Origin: a bacterium
GTDB lineage: Bacteria; Desulfobacterota; DSWW01
Assembly (NCBI GenBank): GCA_028277985.1
Contig: JANQFG010000039.1
Span: 16,197 to 80,196, forward strand
Length of the DNA stretch: 64,000 nt
Direction: 5' to 3'
Shown: in pieces, positions 34,441 to 44,267 of the stretch
Numbering within the stretch: position 1 is the first letter of the stretch
Layout: the number at the start of each line of letters is the position of its first letter
Program-made: the position numbers and the translations under genes
Notes under the pieces: model-generated
What the model saw: only the letters and a program-made list of their open reading frames with translations
Database searches by the model: none
What the model was told of the DNA's origin: nothing

Positions 34441-35451
34441 TCAGTCCGGAGCGTACTCAAACGTGGCACACACCACGCCGTGGTCCGATGCACCAGGGTG
34501 GTCGTGTTCTAGGTGGTCATTGATGATCCTCATATCCGTGAATCGCCACACCCTCCGGCTCGAATACTCGTAGAATTGTTCGGAAACCAGGATGTGATCC
34601 AATGACTCCCGGTTGTTCTCATAGATGTGGGTGTAGTAAACGTCTCGGAGGCTTTGGTACTGTTGGAGTGCCGCAGTCGAGTACAAACCTCTGTCAGCCC
34701 TTATCCCTGATCGTGGCTGCTGGAAGAGCCGATGGCGTCTTGGCCCTTGGATGAGGGATGTAGTCACGCTCCGCTGCGAATCGTTGAGATCCCCGAGAAC
34801 GACCACAGGAGTGTCTGTGTTCCTCATCACGAGATTCAGGATCACCCTCAGGGCCGCCGCTTCTGCTGCTCTGCGAATGGTTGAGAGGGCATCTCCGAGG
34901 GCGTCGCCATGTGGTCTGACGTCATCGTTCTCTCGCTCCTGCCTATCGAGCTGCATTGGGCGCTTCGATTTCAGGTGAGCTGCGTAGAAGACGATGTTCG
35001 GTCCTTCCTCTGGCCGCACTGTGACCCGCAAGAGCGGACGAGAAAAGCTCGAGATGTCGACCTGGATTGGGAGCTCCGGATCAGCCGCACCGCCTGTACC
35101 TCTTTTCCGCAACACCACCTGGTCAGGGAAGTCTTCGATCCAATCTGTGAAGACTCTCTGGTGGGGTTGGCGAACGGCGATCACGTTCGAGATTTCATTG
35201 CCACCCTGATTCGGGTTTGTGATGATGTCGTACTCATTGTCCAAACCGGCGGCCTGGAAAACCTCATTCAGAGCCTGAGTACTCCACATCTCCTGGAAGG
35301 CGATGACATCGGCTTCGATATCCTGAAGAACATCCATCGACCAGGCCACTTTCCGGTTATACTGGGCCTGAGTCCATCCCGGTCGCCCGTAGATGGCAGC
35401 TCCAGGATCATGGAGGTTTTTCAGATTGAATGTGGCAAACCTGATAGACAT
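34441..35451 (-). CDS. endonuclease/exonuclease/phosphatase (EEP) family protein
   Basis: Protein of 336 residues starting MSIRFATFNLKNLHDPGAAI, with GGGAGG before the ATG. EEP active-site motifs are in order: FNLKNL (Asn), IAFQEMWS (catalytic Glu of QE), VFYAAHLKSKR (His), VVVLGDLNDSQ (GDxN), SLDHILVS (DH) and HPGASDHGVV (SDH). It should be a Mg-dependent phosphodiesterase acting on DNA, RNA or another phosphoester. No signal peptide, so cytosolic. First gene of the trio with DUF3892 and an H-lectin-like membrane protein; the combination is not one I can name. Confidence 0.88.
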   Translation of the reverse strand: MSIRFATFNLKNLHDPGAAIYGRPGWTQAQYNRKVAWSMDVLQDIEADVIAFQEMWSTQALNEVFQAAGLDNEYDIITNPNQGGNEISNVIAVRQPHQRVFTDWIEDFPDQVVLRKRGTGGAADPELPIQVDISSFSRPLLRVTVRPEEGPNIVFYAAHLKSKRPMQLDRQERENDDVRPHGDALGDALSTIRRAAEAAALRVILNLVMRNTDTPVVVLGDLNDSQRSVTTSLIQGPRRHRLFQQPRSGIRADRGLYSTAALQQYQSLRDVYYTHIYENNRESLDHILVSEQFYEYSSRRVWRFTDMRIINDHLEHDHPGASDHGVVCATFEYAPD

Positions 35452-35944
35452 GACAGTCCCTCCCAACGGATGATTGGTGGCATCCTCTGCGAAATGGGGG
35501 GGCTGTTGATGGGTCTAAGAATCGGAACCCGGGAGCCTATCCGCAAGTAGTTTTTTCTTCTTGCCTTTGTCCTCGAGAGCCTCTTCCACCTTCTCCCTGC
35601 ACCTCCGACTCGTCTCCTCGTCTTCCTCGCGACTCGGCCACCTCGACGTATACCTCGGCAAATCAAGAAAACTCGGCAGCATCTGGGCCCCCTTGGTTTG
35701 GATTCGTACGCCCGAGCCAAGGTAGGAGGGGTGTCTCAGCAGAATCTCAGCAAGCTAGATCCTGTCATAATCAAATACCTTGGCATTCCGCGTGATTGTG
35801 AACCCAGTACCTAGGAACAGGTTCTCAAAGGCCGCTGTAGCTGCCTACGTTTCGTTTCCGTCATTCCCCATCGATCCCTTCCAAAAACCTGACGTTCCGT
35901 CAGACACGAGAACAGCTCGCGCGGGGTGTCGAAACCCTACCTCC
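35452..35944. other. intergenic region, nothing recognised
   Basis: Should hold the leftward promoter of the EEP trio. No gene or clear hairpin. Confidence 0.35.
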
Positions 35945-36592
35945 TCATTGGGCAAAGAACCCGATCACTCTGACGATGGGAGCTGCCGAGGTTTCATGCA
36001 TATTGTACAGGGACCCCTTGGTCTTTGCTGGGGCCCGCGGCGTTGCATTGGAGGGATCCGCAAAACCTTCTGTATTGGTCGTCGATTTCAGCACCGCCAC
36101 GACGTCATCCGTTAGCCACTGATTCACGGCCTGTCGGAAGGCTGCCCTCAACTCAGATTTCGTCTGAAGCGAACCCACGTTGGCCGCCATCGGACCACCG
36201 TCGCACGAGCCGAGTTGGACCTGCCCACACTGAAAAAGGTTTGGGTTATTCAGAACTTCAATCCCCACACGGGCGGCATATTTCAGCTTTTGGGACTGGC
36301 CTGGCAGCGTGTTGAACTGAGTAATGCACAGCACACCTGGGTAGGCCGTCCCGTTTACAATAAGATCCGCTCCCTTGTTGATGAACAGGATACTCGGTTC
36401 TCCATTCATGGCACCGGGAACCTTGGCCTGGTCGTTGACAATCGTTCGGTTGTCGAACCAGTCATTGATTTCTTTCTCGGTGCGGTCAACGAAGGGTACA
36501 GTAGCCAAGGCTAAGGTCCACTGCCCCACTTGATTGGCAGAACACCCTGCCGCAAGCACGACCAACGCGAAGACGGTTCTCTTCCACCACAT
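35945..36592 (-). CDS. lipoprotein of unknown function
   Basis: Protein of 215 residues. Start MWWKRTVFALVVLAAGCSAN follows AAGGAG; LAAGC is a lipobox. The mature part has EPSILFINKGADLIVNGTAY and a helical end with QAVNQWLTDDVVAVLKSTTN. Two Cys pairs (VLCITQF, FQCGQVQLGSCDG) could form disulphides. No known domain. Single gene. Confidence 0.65.
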   Translation of the reverse strand: MWWKRTVFALVVLAAGCSANQVGQWTLALATVPFVDRTEKEINDWFDNRTIVNDQAKVPGAMNGEPSILFINKGADLIVNGTAYPGVLCITQFNTLPGQSQKLKYAARVGIEVLNNPNLFQCGQVQLGSCDGGPMAANVGSLQTKSELRAAFRQAVNQWLTDDVVAVLKSTTNTEGFADPSNATPRAPAKTKGSLYNMHETSAAPIVRVIGFFAQ

Positions 36593-37246
36593 GATCTGCT
36601 CCTTTCGCTGTCGGCAGTCTAAACTGACGACCTGATCCAGAACTACGGAGAGAGAAGGGCCCAAAGAGGTCCCTGAAGAAGACGGAGAAAGGAGAGAGGA
36701 TGCCGAACAAGAGAGGGAGAAGGGACAGGGTCTCAGCGCCAGAATGTTCGGAGCCGCGCGGAAGCAGACAGCATATGACTCTGATCTGCCTGAATCTGGA
36801 TGAAAACGCCCGCACCTAACCCTCCTAGTAGGGTTTCGGGGGGGCAGCCCTATCTATGGGCGAGTTGCTGATATGCTGTACCATGGAGACACTCGTGCAG
36901 GAAAGCAAGAGGAACCTGGTCTCGGCCTAAGCTGTTCCTCTGGGAAGGACTCGCGCTCGAATTCCAGAGCTACACGGATGGCGGTATCCCTGCGACTGGC
37001 TTCGATCCCTTGCCTTAGAAAGAAGAGTCGAAACCACGGGGAATGCGATCCACGGAAACGATGGGCGGAGGATCATCGATAATCGTCTGGCCGAGGGAGG
37101 CACCAAAGAAAATCCTCGCCCTACCGAGAAGATGCCTTAAAGGATCAGAAATCTAGTCGAAGTGGGTGCGGCAGTGACAATGCCTGATAGGTTCCTGAAA
37201 TGGCACGGGATTTCGCCGCCAAACCCACCGGGAGATCTGGAGAGAA
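36593..37246. other. intergenic region
   Basis: Contains a small perfect hairpin AACCCT-CCTAGT-AGGGTT at 36818-36835 without a T-run. Short open frames on the plus strand look random. No gene assigned. Confidence 0.35.
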
Positions 37247-37480
37247 TCACATCTTCGTACCTGGAAGAAAGAAAGAGAAGGTCTTTCCGTAGAGAACCGC
37301 CAACTGCTCCAACTCAACCACATCCACCCTGCGCTCCCCTGATTCTGATTTAGACATCCAAGACTGCGGCTTTCCTAGCTTTTCCGCGACTTGGACCTGT
37401 GTGAGGCCTGCTTCTTCTCGGGCCTTCTTCAGCTGGAGAAGGAACTCACTGTAGCGGGGAGTGCGTAAGGCGCCGGTCAT
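37247..37480 (-). CDS. XRE-family helix-turn-helix protein
   Basis: Protein of 77 residues, a single HTH_3 domain: FLLQLKKAREEAGLTQVQVA then EKLGKPQSWMSKSESGERRV and DVVELEQLAVLYGKTFSFFL. No second domain. No Shine-Dalgarno is seen before the ATG, so translation may be leaderless. A dyad lies 53-82 bp upstream, between it and the divergent membrane protein gene, and could be its operator. Confidence 0.85.
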   Translation of the reverse strand: MTGALRTPRYSEFLLQLKKAREEAGLTQVQVAEKLGKPQSWMSKSESGERRVDVVELEQLAVLYGKTFSFFLPGTKM

Positions 37481-37532
37481 GGATTATTGGGCCAGGGGGA
37501 ATTCCTGCACCGACACGAACTAAGAAGTGTAG

Positions 37533-37562
37533 ATCCTGTTGCGGGATATCCTATAACAGGAT
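37533..37562. promoter_or_regulatory. candidate XRE operator
   Basis: ATCCTGTT (37533-37540) and AACAGGAT (37555-37562) form a perfect 8-bp inverted repeat; the spacer itself contains the palindrome GGATATCC. It lies in the divergent promoter region between the XRE gene and the gene at 37605. Confidence 0.55.
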
Positions 37563-37604
37563 ATTTTCAGAAACCCCCCAACCACCTTCCACAGAGGAGA
37601 CGGA

Positions 37605-38270
37605 ATGTTATTCCGATTTCGAGTGTCGTGGAGCAGTTGGATTCTTGTACTGGGGGTCCTCGTGGCTGATGGGATCCTACCCGAAGAAATGGTAGGCCAG
37701 ATAACGCAGGATGTGGTCTATCTCAAGGACGGAAGCGTTATCCGTGGGACTATCGTTGAACAGATCCCGGGGGAATCGATCCTCATAGAGACCGCAGACG
37801 GCAATCGGTTCCGATACCTGATGGATCAGATCCAGAGAATCGCGAAAGAGACCGATCCCAGGGGTGCCGCAGAGACGACGGTGAATCCGCCGGGCCAAAA
37901 AAGTCCCGGAACTGCTGCGGTACTAAGCGCCCTTATTGTCGGGGCAGGGCAGGGTTATAACGGGGAGTGGGGAAAGGCCGGACTCTTCTTCGGGGGAGCT
38001 GTTTTGCTCGGTGGCGCAGCTATCGAAGCCTACAACGCGGACGAGTGTTACTACAACGACGAATGCTCGGCTGCAGGAGGATATGCGCTCGGATGGATAG
38101 CTCTGGCCATCTGGAGCATTGTCGATGCCCACAAGAGTGCGAAGGCGATCAACCAACGGTTGAGTCAGGTCGGGCTAGAACTTCTCCCCGGGGCTGGAGT
38201 CCAACTCAGAGGTTCTGAGCCCGAATGGGAAGGGGGAGTCGGCCTCAATCTTCTCCGTTGGGTCCACTGA
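37605..38270 (+). CDS. membrane protein with SH3-like domain and TM2/DUF5683-like end
   Basis: Protein of 221 residues with an N-terminal signal or anchor (WSSWILVLGVLVADGILP), then a small beta domain DVVYLKDGSVIRGTIVEQIP followed by IETADGNRFRYLMDQIQRI, a pattern seen in many secreted proteins. A C-terminal part with helices (GTAAVLSALIVGAGQGYNGE, AGLFFGGAVLLGGAAIEAYN and ALGWIALAIWSIVDAHKSAK) resembles TM2/DUF5683. GGAGA precedes the ATG. Likely envelope protein; its function is unknown. First of two co-directional envelope genes. Confidence 0.7.
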   Translation: MLFRFRVSWSSWILVLGVLVADGILPEEMVGQITQDVVYLKDGSVIRGTIVEQIPGESILIETADGNRFRYLMDQIQRIAKETDPRGAAETTVNPPGQKSPGTAAVLSALIVGAGQGYNGEWGKAGLFFGGAVLLGGAAIEAYNADECYYNDECSAAGGYALGWIALAIWSIVDAHKSAKAINQRLSQVGLELLPGAGVQLRGSEPEWEGGVGLNLLRWVH

Positions 38271-38281
38271 AAGGCCTTCAG

Positions 38282-38740
38282 ATGGGATTTCTCGACAGGA
38301 TCGGACAGACAGGCAAGGCCGCACTAATCTGTTTCGTTTTGGTTTTTCAGACTGGGTGCAGAACAGAGGTTAGCGGGCCGTTGGACGTGAACCTCGGAAA
38401 GCAGTCCGGCGGAGAGATCGTGGGGAAGGTATTCTGGGATCCTGACGGCGATGGATCTTTTGGAGCAGCCTACAACGCTGGGGTATCGTTCTCCCTAATC
38501 TCGGCCATTGGATCCTGCAATGGAGCCACAGGGCCCTGTACAACCACAACGACGGGAGGAACGTTCTCGTTCCACAACATCTCTGAGGGATCTCACACCC
38601 TCTATGCTTACAAGATGAATCCCGGAAAAGGAGCCCACAGCTGCAGGATCGGCGTGACAGTGCTCAAGCAACAAGTCACGAATGTTGGGACTCTCCGGAT
38701 GAAACCGCTGTCTGCCGGTTCTCCCGCCGGTTGTTCTTAG
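38282..38740 (+). CDS. lipoprotein with carboxypeptidase-regulatory/SdrD-like fold
   Basis: Protein of 152 residues starting MGFLDRIGQTGKAALICFVL; lipobox near FQTGC. The mature part reads GEIVGKVFWDPDGDGSFGAA, typical of SdrD_B or carboxypeptidase-like beta-sandwich repeats with a DxDGDG calcium-like loop, then TGGTFSFHNISEGSHTLYAY. Probably a surface adhesin-like module. It follows the previous gene by 11 bp. Confidence 0.65.
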   Translation: MGFLDRIGQTGKAALICFVLVFQTGCRTEVSGPLDVNLGKQSGGEIVGKVFWDPDGDGSFGAAYNAGVSFSLISAIGSCNGATGPCTTTTTGGTFSFHNISEGSHTLYAYKMNPGKGAHSCRIGVTVLKQQVTNVGTLRMKPLSAGSPAGCS

Positions 38741-39073
38741 CTGCGGTCTCTGGCAAGCTGGGAAGCCGGATCCTTTCCGTGACTTCTCCCTCAAGAACGC
38801 ACCAATCCTGTACACTACATGTAGACCCCTCACCGCACTCAGCGGGGAAGTGCCGGTGTAGCCAACCAAATCCCAAGATGTTAGGAGACGGAAGCTAGCT
38901 GGCTCGAACCGGCCAAAAGAATGCCCTAGAAGAACACATCAGGCCCTCCGCAACCACGATCTGATGGTCCAGTGATCAGGCCGGAGAGCGCCAAATCCAG
39001 CAATGAATACCGATCAGGCCCGCGGAGCCCCCTCCGGCAAGCGCGGAACAGCGAGATGTCACGCTTCTTCTTA
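38741..39073. other. intergenic region between convergent genes, nothing recognised
   Basis: No gene; no strong terminator seen. Confidence 0.35.
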
Positions 39074-40207
39074 TTACCGATCCACCCAGCTCTTCAGCTG
39101 GAGGATCACGACGGACGGAATGTCGAACTCGTCCTGTACTCGACCTACAAATGAACGTCCAACCGCACCCTTCAACACAAATCCACCTGGGAGGCGGAAG
39201 GATTGGATCAAAGTGCCGGACTCGTCAAAAACATCCCAAAGGAGCCCTTCAGAACCAGGTAAATCCGAGCCTGCCTCAGTATATTCTCGGTGGCGGATAA
39301 GCACCTCGCCTGACGGTAAGATCAGCACTCCGCCGACTAACGGCAAAAACTCTGGATAGTCGATCTCGGGCACAGGCTGACCTTGACCGGCGGCTGCATT
39401 CTCAAACCTCTTCCGGATCCTCCCCTTCATCGCTTCAGTCACCGGACGTGGCTGTACAGATTCAGTTCTTGAAAGAGCGGTTCGGCCAGAGACCTCCTGC
39501 AACTCGTAGCTTCCCGTCCGGCCCACCAGAACACGCCCCTTGTGGTCAGTGGCCCAGATCGGTAGCTCGGCCATCGGCCGCGTGACAAGCTTGCGATCCG
39601 GTCCGAAGGAGAGTAGCGGATCGACGTCCCGGAACTCAAATAAGAGTCGCCTGTCTGTACCGTCAGAATTGAAAGATATCAGTTTGTTGTGGCCTCCCGC
39701 TCCTCGGAGCAAAGCTAACCTCGGGGGCGAAAACTCGGCCACCAATCGCCGTCCGGACGCCCGCCAGTCGACCGGAGTCCCCTCGGTAAGGGGGATCCCC
39801 CAGTCATCGACAACCGCCCCATCTTGATCCCAGATCGTTATCCTCTGATTCCCCAAGTCGGCCACACCGAAGGTTCCGTCATCAAATACAAAGAGGTTCC
39901 TCGCCACCTTGGATATCTCGCCAGGTCCTTGTCCTGTCCGCCCAACGCGAAAAAGGGGTTCACCCATGGCAGAGAAAACGGAGATTTCTCCGTTCATCGC
40001 GTCCAGCACGTAGACGCGCTGAAATCGATCCGAAGTCACTACATCTGAGACTGCGCCGAACGGCTCGGACGGAGACCACCCAGAAATCTTCGCGACAACT
40101 CTTGCCAAGTCCCCGGTTTGTGCCTGGGCTTCCAAACCAGAGGAGATTGTTGCAACCGAAATCAGAAGAGCACCGCTAAAGAGGCTTCGGCGAAGGGACA
40201 TCGGCAT
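39074..40207 (-). CDS. secreted 6-bladed beta-propeller protein
   Basis: Protein of 377 residues. Start MPMSLRRSLFSGALLISVAT gives a signal peptide (cleavage near LEAQAQ). Blades of the NHL type: QRVYVLDAMNGEISVFSAMG, GEPLFRVGRTGQGPGEISKV, FGVADLGNQRITIWDQDGAV and VLILPSGEVLIRHRE. The GRxGxGPGEF pattern is characteristic of six-bladed BF3164-like propellers common in Gemmatimonadota and Bacteroidota. Periplasmic or outer surface. No partner nearby. Confidence 0.78.
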   Translation of the reverse strand: MPMSLRRSLFSGALLISVATISSGLEAQAQTGDLARVVAKISGWSPSEPFGAVSDVVTSDRFQRVYVLDAMNGEISVFSAMGEPLFRVGRTGQGPGEISKVARNLFVFDDGTFGVADLGNQRITIWDQDGAVVDDWGIPLTEGTPVDWRASGRRLVAEFSPPRLALLRGAGGHNKLISFNSDGTDRRLLFEFRDVDPLLSFGPDRKLVTRPMAELPIWATDHKGRVLVGRTGSYELQEVSGRTALSRTESVQPRPVTEAMKGRIRKRFENAAAGQGQPVPEIDYPEFLPLVGGVLILPSGEVLIRHREYTEAGSDLPGSEGLLWDVFDESGTLIQSFRLPGGFVLKGAVGRSFVGRVQDEFDIPSVVILQLKSWVDR

Positions 40208-40340
40208 TCTCGAACGAGGTTCGTCTGTCTTGGTTGTCGGTTCCTGGATGGCCCTGGCCCTCCAGGAGGCTTCACGATGTCTATTCCGGTCTGGAGCCAT
40301 CCGTTTCGTCAGTATGGTCTTGCGCCGGGAGTCCTCCATA

Positions 40341-40949
40341 CTAAGGACCAACATCGGTTCGTTTACCGAGGGTCAACTGGTCCCGGTCAGCCAGTTCACC
40401 CTCGTCTGCATCAGATGCGCTCTCCGATGTTCCGGAGGGTCCCTGGACGTAGGCTCCAAAGACACCAATTGCGGCCGCTGTGACGATCCCAGTCAGTGCC
40501 CCCATCAAGAGTTCTCCTGTTACCAGACCCAAGGCGAGCATCATGAGGAGGCTAACTGAGGCCAATCGGACAGATCTCCTCCTAGCTGATCCAATCTGTG
40601 TTTGGAGGTCGTTCACTCTTGCGGCGCGAATGACCTTTGCATCTTGACCCTCTGTTCGCTCTCCCTCAGGGATTAGCCTGATTGCTTCCTCCCTTTCGAG
40701 CCGGCGACGGCGAAGATCACGTGCGAAGTAAACCAAAGAAACAGAGAATATCGCAAACGCCGCGACCGACGCCCCCGGCATGGAGGGAAAAGCACCTCCT
40801 ACCGAAAGGGCTGCAAGCGCAATGAACATGGCAATACTGACCGAGAGTTGGTGCCTTGACCACCTCCGACGCCACGCGGAAATCATAACGCCAACCACTC
40901 CGACGAGGGCGACCACGAAGGTGATGGCGTTAACCGCGGTTATTTCCAC
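40341..40949 (-). CDS. membrane protein of unknown function
   Basis: Protein of 202 residues. Membrane helices at ITAVNAITFVVALVGVVGVM (2-21), VSIAMFIALAALSVGGAFPS, ASVAAFAIFSVSLVYFARDL and, after a charged coiled-coil part (RRRLEREEAIRLIPEGERTE), LASVSLLMMLALGLVTGELL and GALTGIVTAAAIGVFGAYVQ. The tail is acidic. It ends about 130 bp upstream of the propeller gene. Confidence 0.6.
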   Translation of the reverse strand: MEITAVNAITFVVALVGVVGVMISAWRRRWSRHQLSVSIAMFIALAALSVGGAFPSMPGASVAAFAIFSVSLVYFARDLRRRRLEREEAIRLIPEGERTEGQDAKVIRAARVNDLQTQIGSARRRSVRLASVSLLMMLALGLVTGELLMGALTGIVTAAAIGVFGAYVQGPSGTSESASDADEGELADRDQLTLGKRTDVGP

Positions 40950-41168
40950 ATTATCTCCACCGCGAAAGGGTGAGTGGATGAACCCTGCTCAGGGCGGTTT
41001 CCCACTCGGCTTTCTCAGCCATCAAGGCATCCAGGACCACCGTGAACTTGAACTGCGCGCTGTACGTCTTCGGTCTTCTTTTCTACCCCATGCGCTTCTC
41101 ACCCTCGGGCCTCGGGAGAGATGGGGCCTCTTTCTTAGTTTGGCATTAACGTGCCGGGTGGGTCAAAC

Positions 41169-41549
41169 TCACGGGGGCGGTCCACCTCCCTCGATGCACT
41201 CGAGGAGGGCCATCTCGGCGCCAATCAGTGCCAGGTCTGCCACACCGTGTAACGCCACCGCTGTAGGGCAGGAGATTGTGCTCGTCGGTATCGGAGCACA
41301 TGCGGCCGTCATCGCTTCAACGCTGAATGCCCATGTCACGGTCGCGGCGCCAACTTGGATCCACTCCCAAGCGCATCCGTCTTCTCCGTGACCGTCTTCC
41401 ATGAGGTACGAGCAAGTCGAGGGTTCGGCGTCCCAGGTCGCAACGGAAGTGACCGCCTCCCACCCAAGGTCGTCGGCCGCCGAAACAGATGTCGGCACGA
41501 TCAGGAGAAGTGCGAGGGACACCCAAGGGGACCATTTTAGGAAACTCAT
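41169..41549 (-). CDS. small secreted cysteine-rich protein
   Basis: Protein of 126 residues. Start MSFLKWSPWVSLALLLIVPT chosen for GGAGGAAGAG; cleavage after VSA. The mature part of about 100 residues has Cys at STCSYL, DGCAWEW, TAACAPIP, TISCPTA and LLECIEG, and hydrophobic helices (VTWAFSVEAMTAACAPI, GVADLALIGAEMALLE). It could be an exported peptide or small envelope protein. Not recognised. Confidence 0.6.
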   Translation of the reverse strand: MSFLKWSPWVSLALLLIVPTSVSAADDLGWEAVTSVATWDAEPSTCSYLMEDGHGEDGCAWEWIQVGAATVTWAFSVEAMTAACAPIPTSTISCPTAVALHGVADLALIGAEMALLECIEGGGPPP

Positions 41550-42549
41550 CGGCTCTTCCTCCAATAGGGATTGGAAGTGTGATGTCGCAGGGGGGGAGGG
41601 CGACAGCTGGATAGTACGGGATCGGTAGGAAATCCGCAACCACCTCCAGAACTTGCTGTCTGGACCGGATGGAAAAGGTCAGCACCCGAGGAAGGAGTTT
41701 GTTAGGAAGACTCCCGGATCACGAGAGCGTTCCAAAACCATTAGGCGAAGAAACCCTGTCGAGCCTCATCGCCGACAGGGTCAACACCCATTCCAGGTGT
41801 CGAACCTCTTGGGCTAGGAGTTGGAGGAGATCAGGTGGTCGTGGTGGACAACACAGGTTAGCCGGGGAACATCGGTGATCAGATCCGCATTACGATCAAC
41901 CCGTCTCGCATCATCCCTATTGGTGGTACGTCGACGAGTTGGCATCACGAATGCTTCTGCACCTAAAAGTGCTGATGGTAGGAGACGCGCGGAACGAGGC
42001 GATTCTTTATGCCTTTGGGAGGTTTGGGTCGCACCTACCAGAGAAGAGGCCGATTTCCCTAAGCTTGAAGGTGGGAACGGGAAACAGGCACGCCGAGCTA
42101 GGAGGTGTGTCATTCCACCGATTTTGGAATGCCTTACTATTTCCCTGGCATGGTGGCCTGGTGGCCCATTCCCCTATGCAGCACGTCATCCACAGAGTGC
42201 TACGCACCAACCACGCCACCACGGGCAAAGGTGATGGATCCCGGGTTGGTGGCGCCTTCAGAGACTATTTGTTGGGTAGGTGGAAAACTAGAAAACACCC
42301 CTGAACTGAAACAGGTTCAGACTCCTCCCCCCAGCCCAGGCAACAATATCTTCCATCGGAAGATTGTTCTCCCTTCAAGTACCGCGGGAGGTTGGAGTAT
42401 GGGCGAGGATGGTGATCTATCCAGCTAGTTCCCCCCTCAAGGCCTCAGAAGCCACTTCGGCTGGAATTCCGACCAACTCTCTCGCTCAGTTGAGCGAACA
42501 CCGAAAGGTTTTTTAACTGAACTAGGCTCCCTCTGTGAAATGAAATAGC
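41550..42549. other. long intergenic region
   Basis: About 1 kb without a convincing gene. Open frames on the plus strand (41939-42304) look random. May be decayed sequence next to the PIN-like fragment. Confidence 0.35.
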
Positions 42550-42911
42550 CTAATCAAGGGGATGAAGGTGCTTCCAGGGTATATCTTGGCCAGATCACAC
42601 ATCTACCTGCTTATCCGAAGTATCTCCTGACGACCCATCCTAGCATCGGAGCACTATTCGATCTCTTAGGATGCCCTATAGCAGAATCATTCCCTTGCGA
42701 TGACTTGGAAGAGCTGGTTTCGCTCTGCAGGAATCTAGATTCCACTTTTGTTACGAGTGATACTCGCCTGATGGACTCGCTCAACGAAAGAGGAGTGAGG
42801 GCCGTATATTACGATCCAGATAACGACACGTCCTCCCACTATGGCATGCGAAAACTAATGGACGAGGCTCTGGAAGCGGATCCAAGCCCGAGGTTTTCTC
42901 CCAACATTTGA
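42550..42911 (+). pseudogene. start-less PIN-like fragment
   Basis: One frame stays coding-like without a start codon: GASRVYLGQITHLPAYPKYL, THPSIGALFDLLGCPIAESF, LDSTFVTSDTRLMDSLNERG and VRAVYYDPDNDTSSHYGMRK. FVTSDTRLMDSL with a preceding helix resembles the SDxxL segment of PIN-domain nucleases. The first start-like codon is at 42705, inside the conserved-looking part. Probably a truncated gene; family assignment is weak. Confidence 0.4.
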
Positions 42912-43271
42912 AAGAGAACCGGGAAGGTTGAGGTTCAGGGTATTGGCATGGAAAATCGGGACGCCACTCAAGGTCCTACTCCTCAACGGGACCGGACCAC
43001 CTCTGGTCGGGCGTCCGGGAACCACAGCCTGTCGTGGGAGCGTGTGGCCCTTCTAGAATCAGTTGAGGAGCGGAGAGGGTGGTCAGATCAGTTTGGCTCG
43101 GACCGGAACAGGGACCTTCTCAAATGACGTGGGAGGAGTGGGAGAAACCCATCGGTGTGCGGATTGTGGCGTGCCGAGCCTAGAACGTCGAAGCCCTGTC
43201 GGAGAGCGTTCACGGCGGCCAAAAGGAAGGGTTTTGGCAGGTGTTAGGCCAGATCTCATTGATATCAGGCC
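42912..43271. other. intergenic region, nothing recognised
   Basis: Downstream of convergent units. A 70-codon frame that ends in this region looks random. Confidence 0.3.
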
Positions 43272-44267
43272 CTAGTCTGTGGGCAGCCCAAGATCAAGGT
43301 CCTGCGTCTCCAGGATTGATGGGTTCTCTCGGATAAAGCCAACGAGCCTTTCCCTCCTGACCTCATTGAATCGATGGCCGTCTCTCTCCACGATCTCAAC
43401 AAGGCGGGTTATTTCCTTCTCCGTCAGCGGCACAAATGAACGGCGGGGATTTTCAACCGTCACCACACCATCACTGTCCAAGATTCTCTCGAACTGCTCG
43501 ACATACTCCTTTACCAGAACCGGGTCGTACAAGGTTGGCATCGCTCTTCGGGTCCCACTATCCCCAGGGGCGTGAGGTTTTTCAGCGTATACAGCGCACA
43601 ACCACTCACGGTGGTCTTCTCCATGCGCTATCCGAAAATGGTCCTCCTGGCGATGTAGCGAGCAGAACAGCTCCACCATCGGATGAGCCCACAGCTCACT
43701 GAGCACGGTGCCGTTCCATCGATCGCCACCGTAGTCATCCCGAACCATGACTAGCGGCCCGCAAACGATACGAGTTCTGAACGGCAGATCTTGTGGTCGG
43801 TGGATGCGTTCGTAGAGGTCCAGGTTCTCAAACAACTCGGTCTTAAACTGCCTTGTGTATACGCGGCTGTTCAGTTCTCCACCCACGATTGACAACTCCG
43901 GGCCAAACCTCCGAAGGCAATCCAACACAGGGGCGTCATCCATAGCGGATGATTCTACATCGTACGCTGTGCCCTTTGGGGGCGGTGGAGCTACGCCTGG
44001 CCACAGCGAAGAAAACCCGCTGGTATCCTCCTCAGACCACGATCTCCTGTCGAAGTGCCTGGCGATTTCAGAACCCTTATGCTCCCCAAACTGGAGCCGA
44101 GGATTCTCAAATAGGGAGCCGACATCGACGATGAACTCAGGGTAAGGATACTCTGCCACGGTTTTTCGGAAACGTTCTTCGAACTCCTCGCCATCGACTT
44201 CATCGATGAATTCGATCGTGTCTTCTTCCGTGCGAGTCACCACGATTATACCGCCTTTGGAGGTCAT
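43272..44267 (-). CDS. partner of the RelA/SpoT-like protein, unknown function
   Basis: Protein of 331 residues, soluble and acidic. It opens MTSKGGIIVVTRTEEDTIEF; the middle has FRTRIVCGPLVMVRDDYGGD and ends in a helical region (VRRERLVGFIRENPSILETQ). No catalytic motif recognised. Its ATG overlaps the stop of the synthetase gene by 4 bp, so the two are translationally coupled. In toxSAS modules the neighbouring gene is the antitoxin; whether this large protein plays that role, or senses phage, is open. Confidence 0.6.
   Translation of the reverse strand: MTSKGGIIVVTRTEEDTIEFIDEVDGEEFEERFRKTVAEYPYPEFIVDVGSLFENPRLQFGEHKGSEIARHFDRRSWSEEDTSGFSSLWPGVAPPPPKGTAYDVESSAMDDAPVLDCLRRFGPELSIVGGELNSRVYTRQFKTELFENLDLYERIHRPQDLPFRTRIVCGPLVMVRDDYGGDRWNGTVLSELWAHPMVELFCSLHRQEDHFRIAHGEDHREWLCAVYAEKPHAPGDSGTRRAMPTLYDPVLVKEYVEQFERILDSDGVVTVENPRRSFVPLTEKEITRLVEIVERDGHRFNEVRRERLVGFIRENPSILETQDLDLGLPTD

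Noticed and set aside
41939..42304. Plus-strand frame of 121 codons
   Set aside because: Basic, His-rich and without motif or ribosome site; several competing frames of similar length exist in the same place.
43063..43275. Short plus-strand frame of 70 codons
   Set aside because: Composition is random and it overlaps the end of the partner gene of the RelA/SpoT-like protein.
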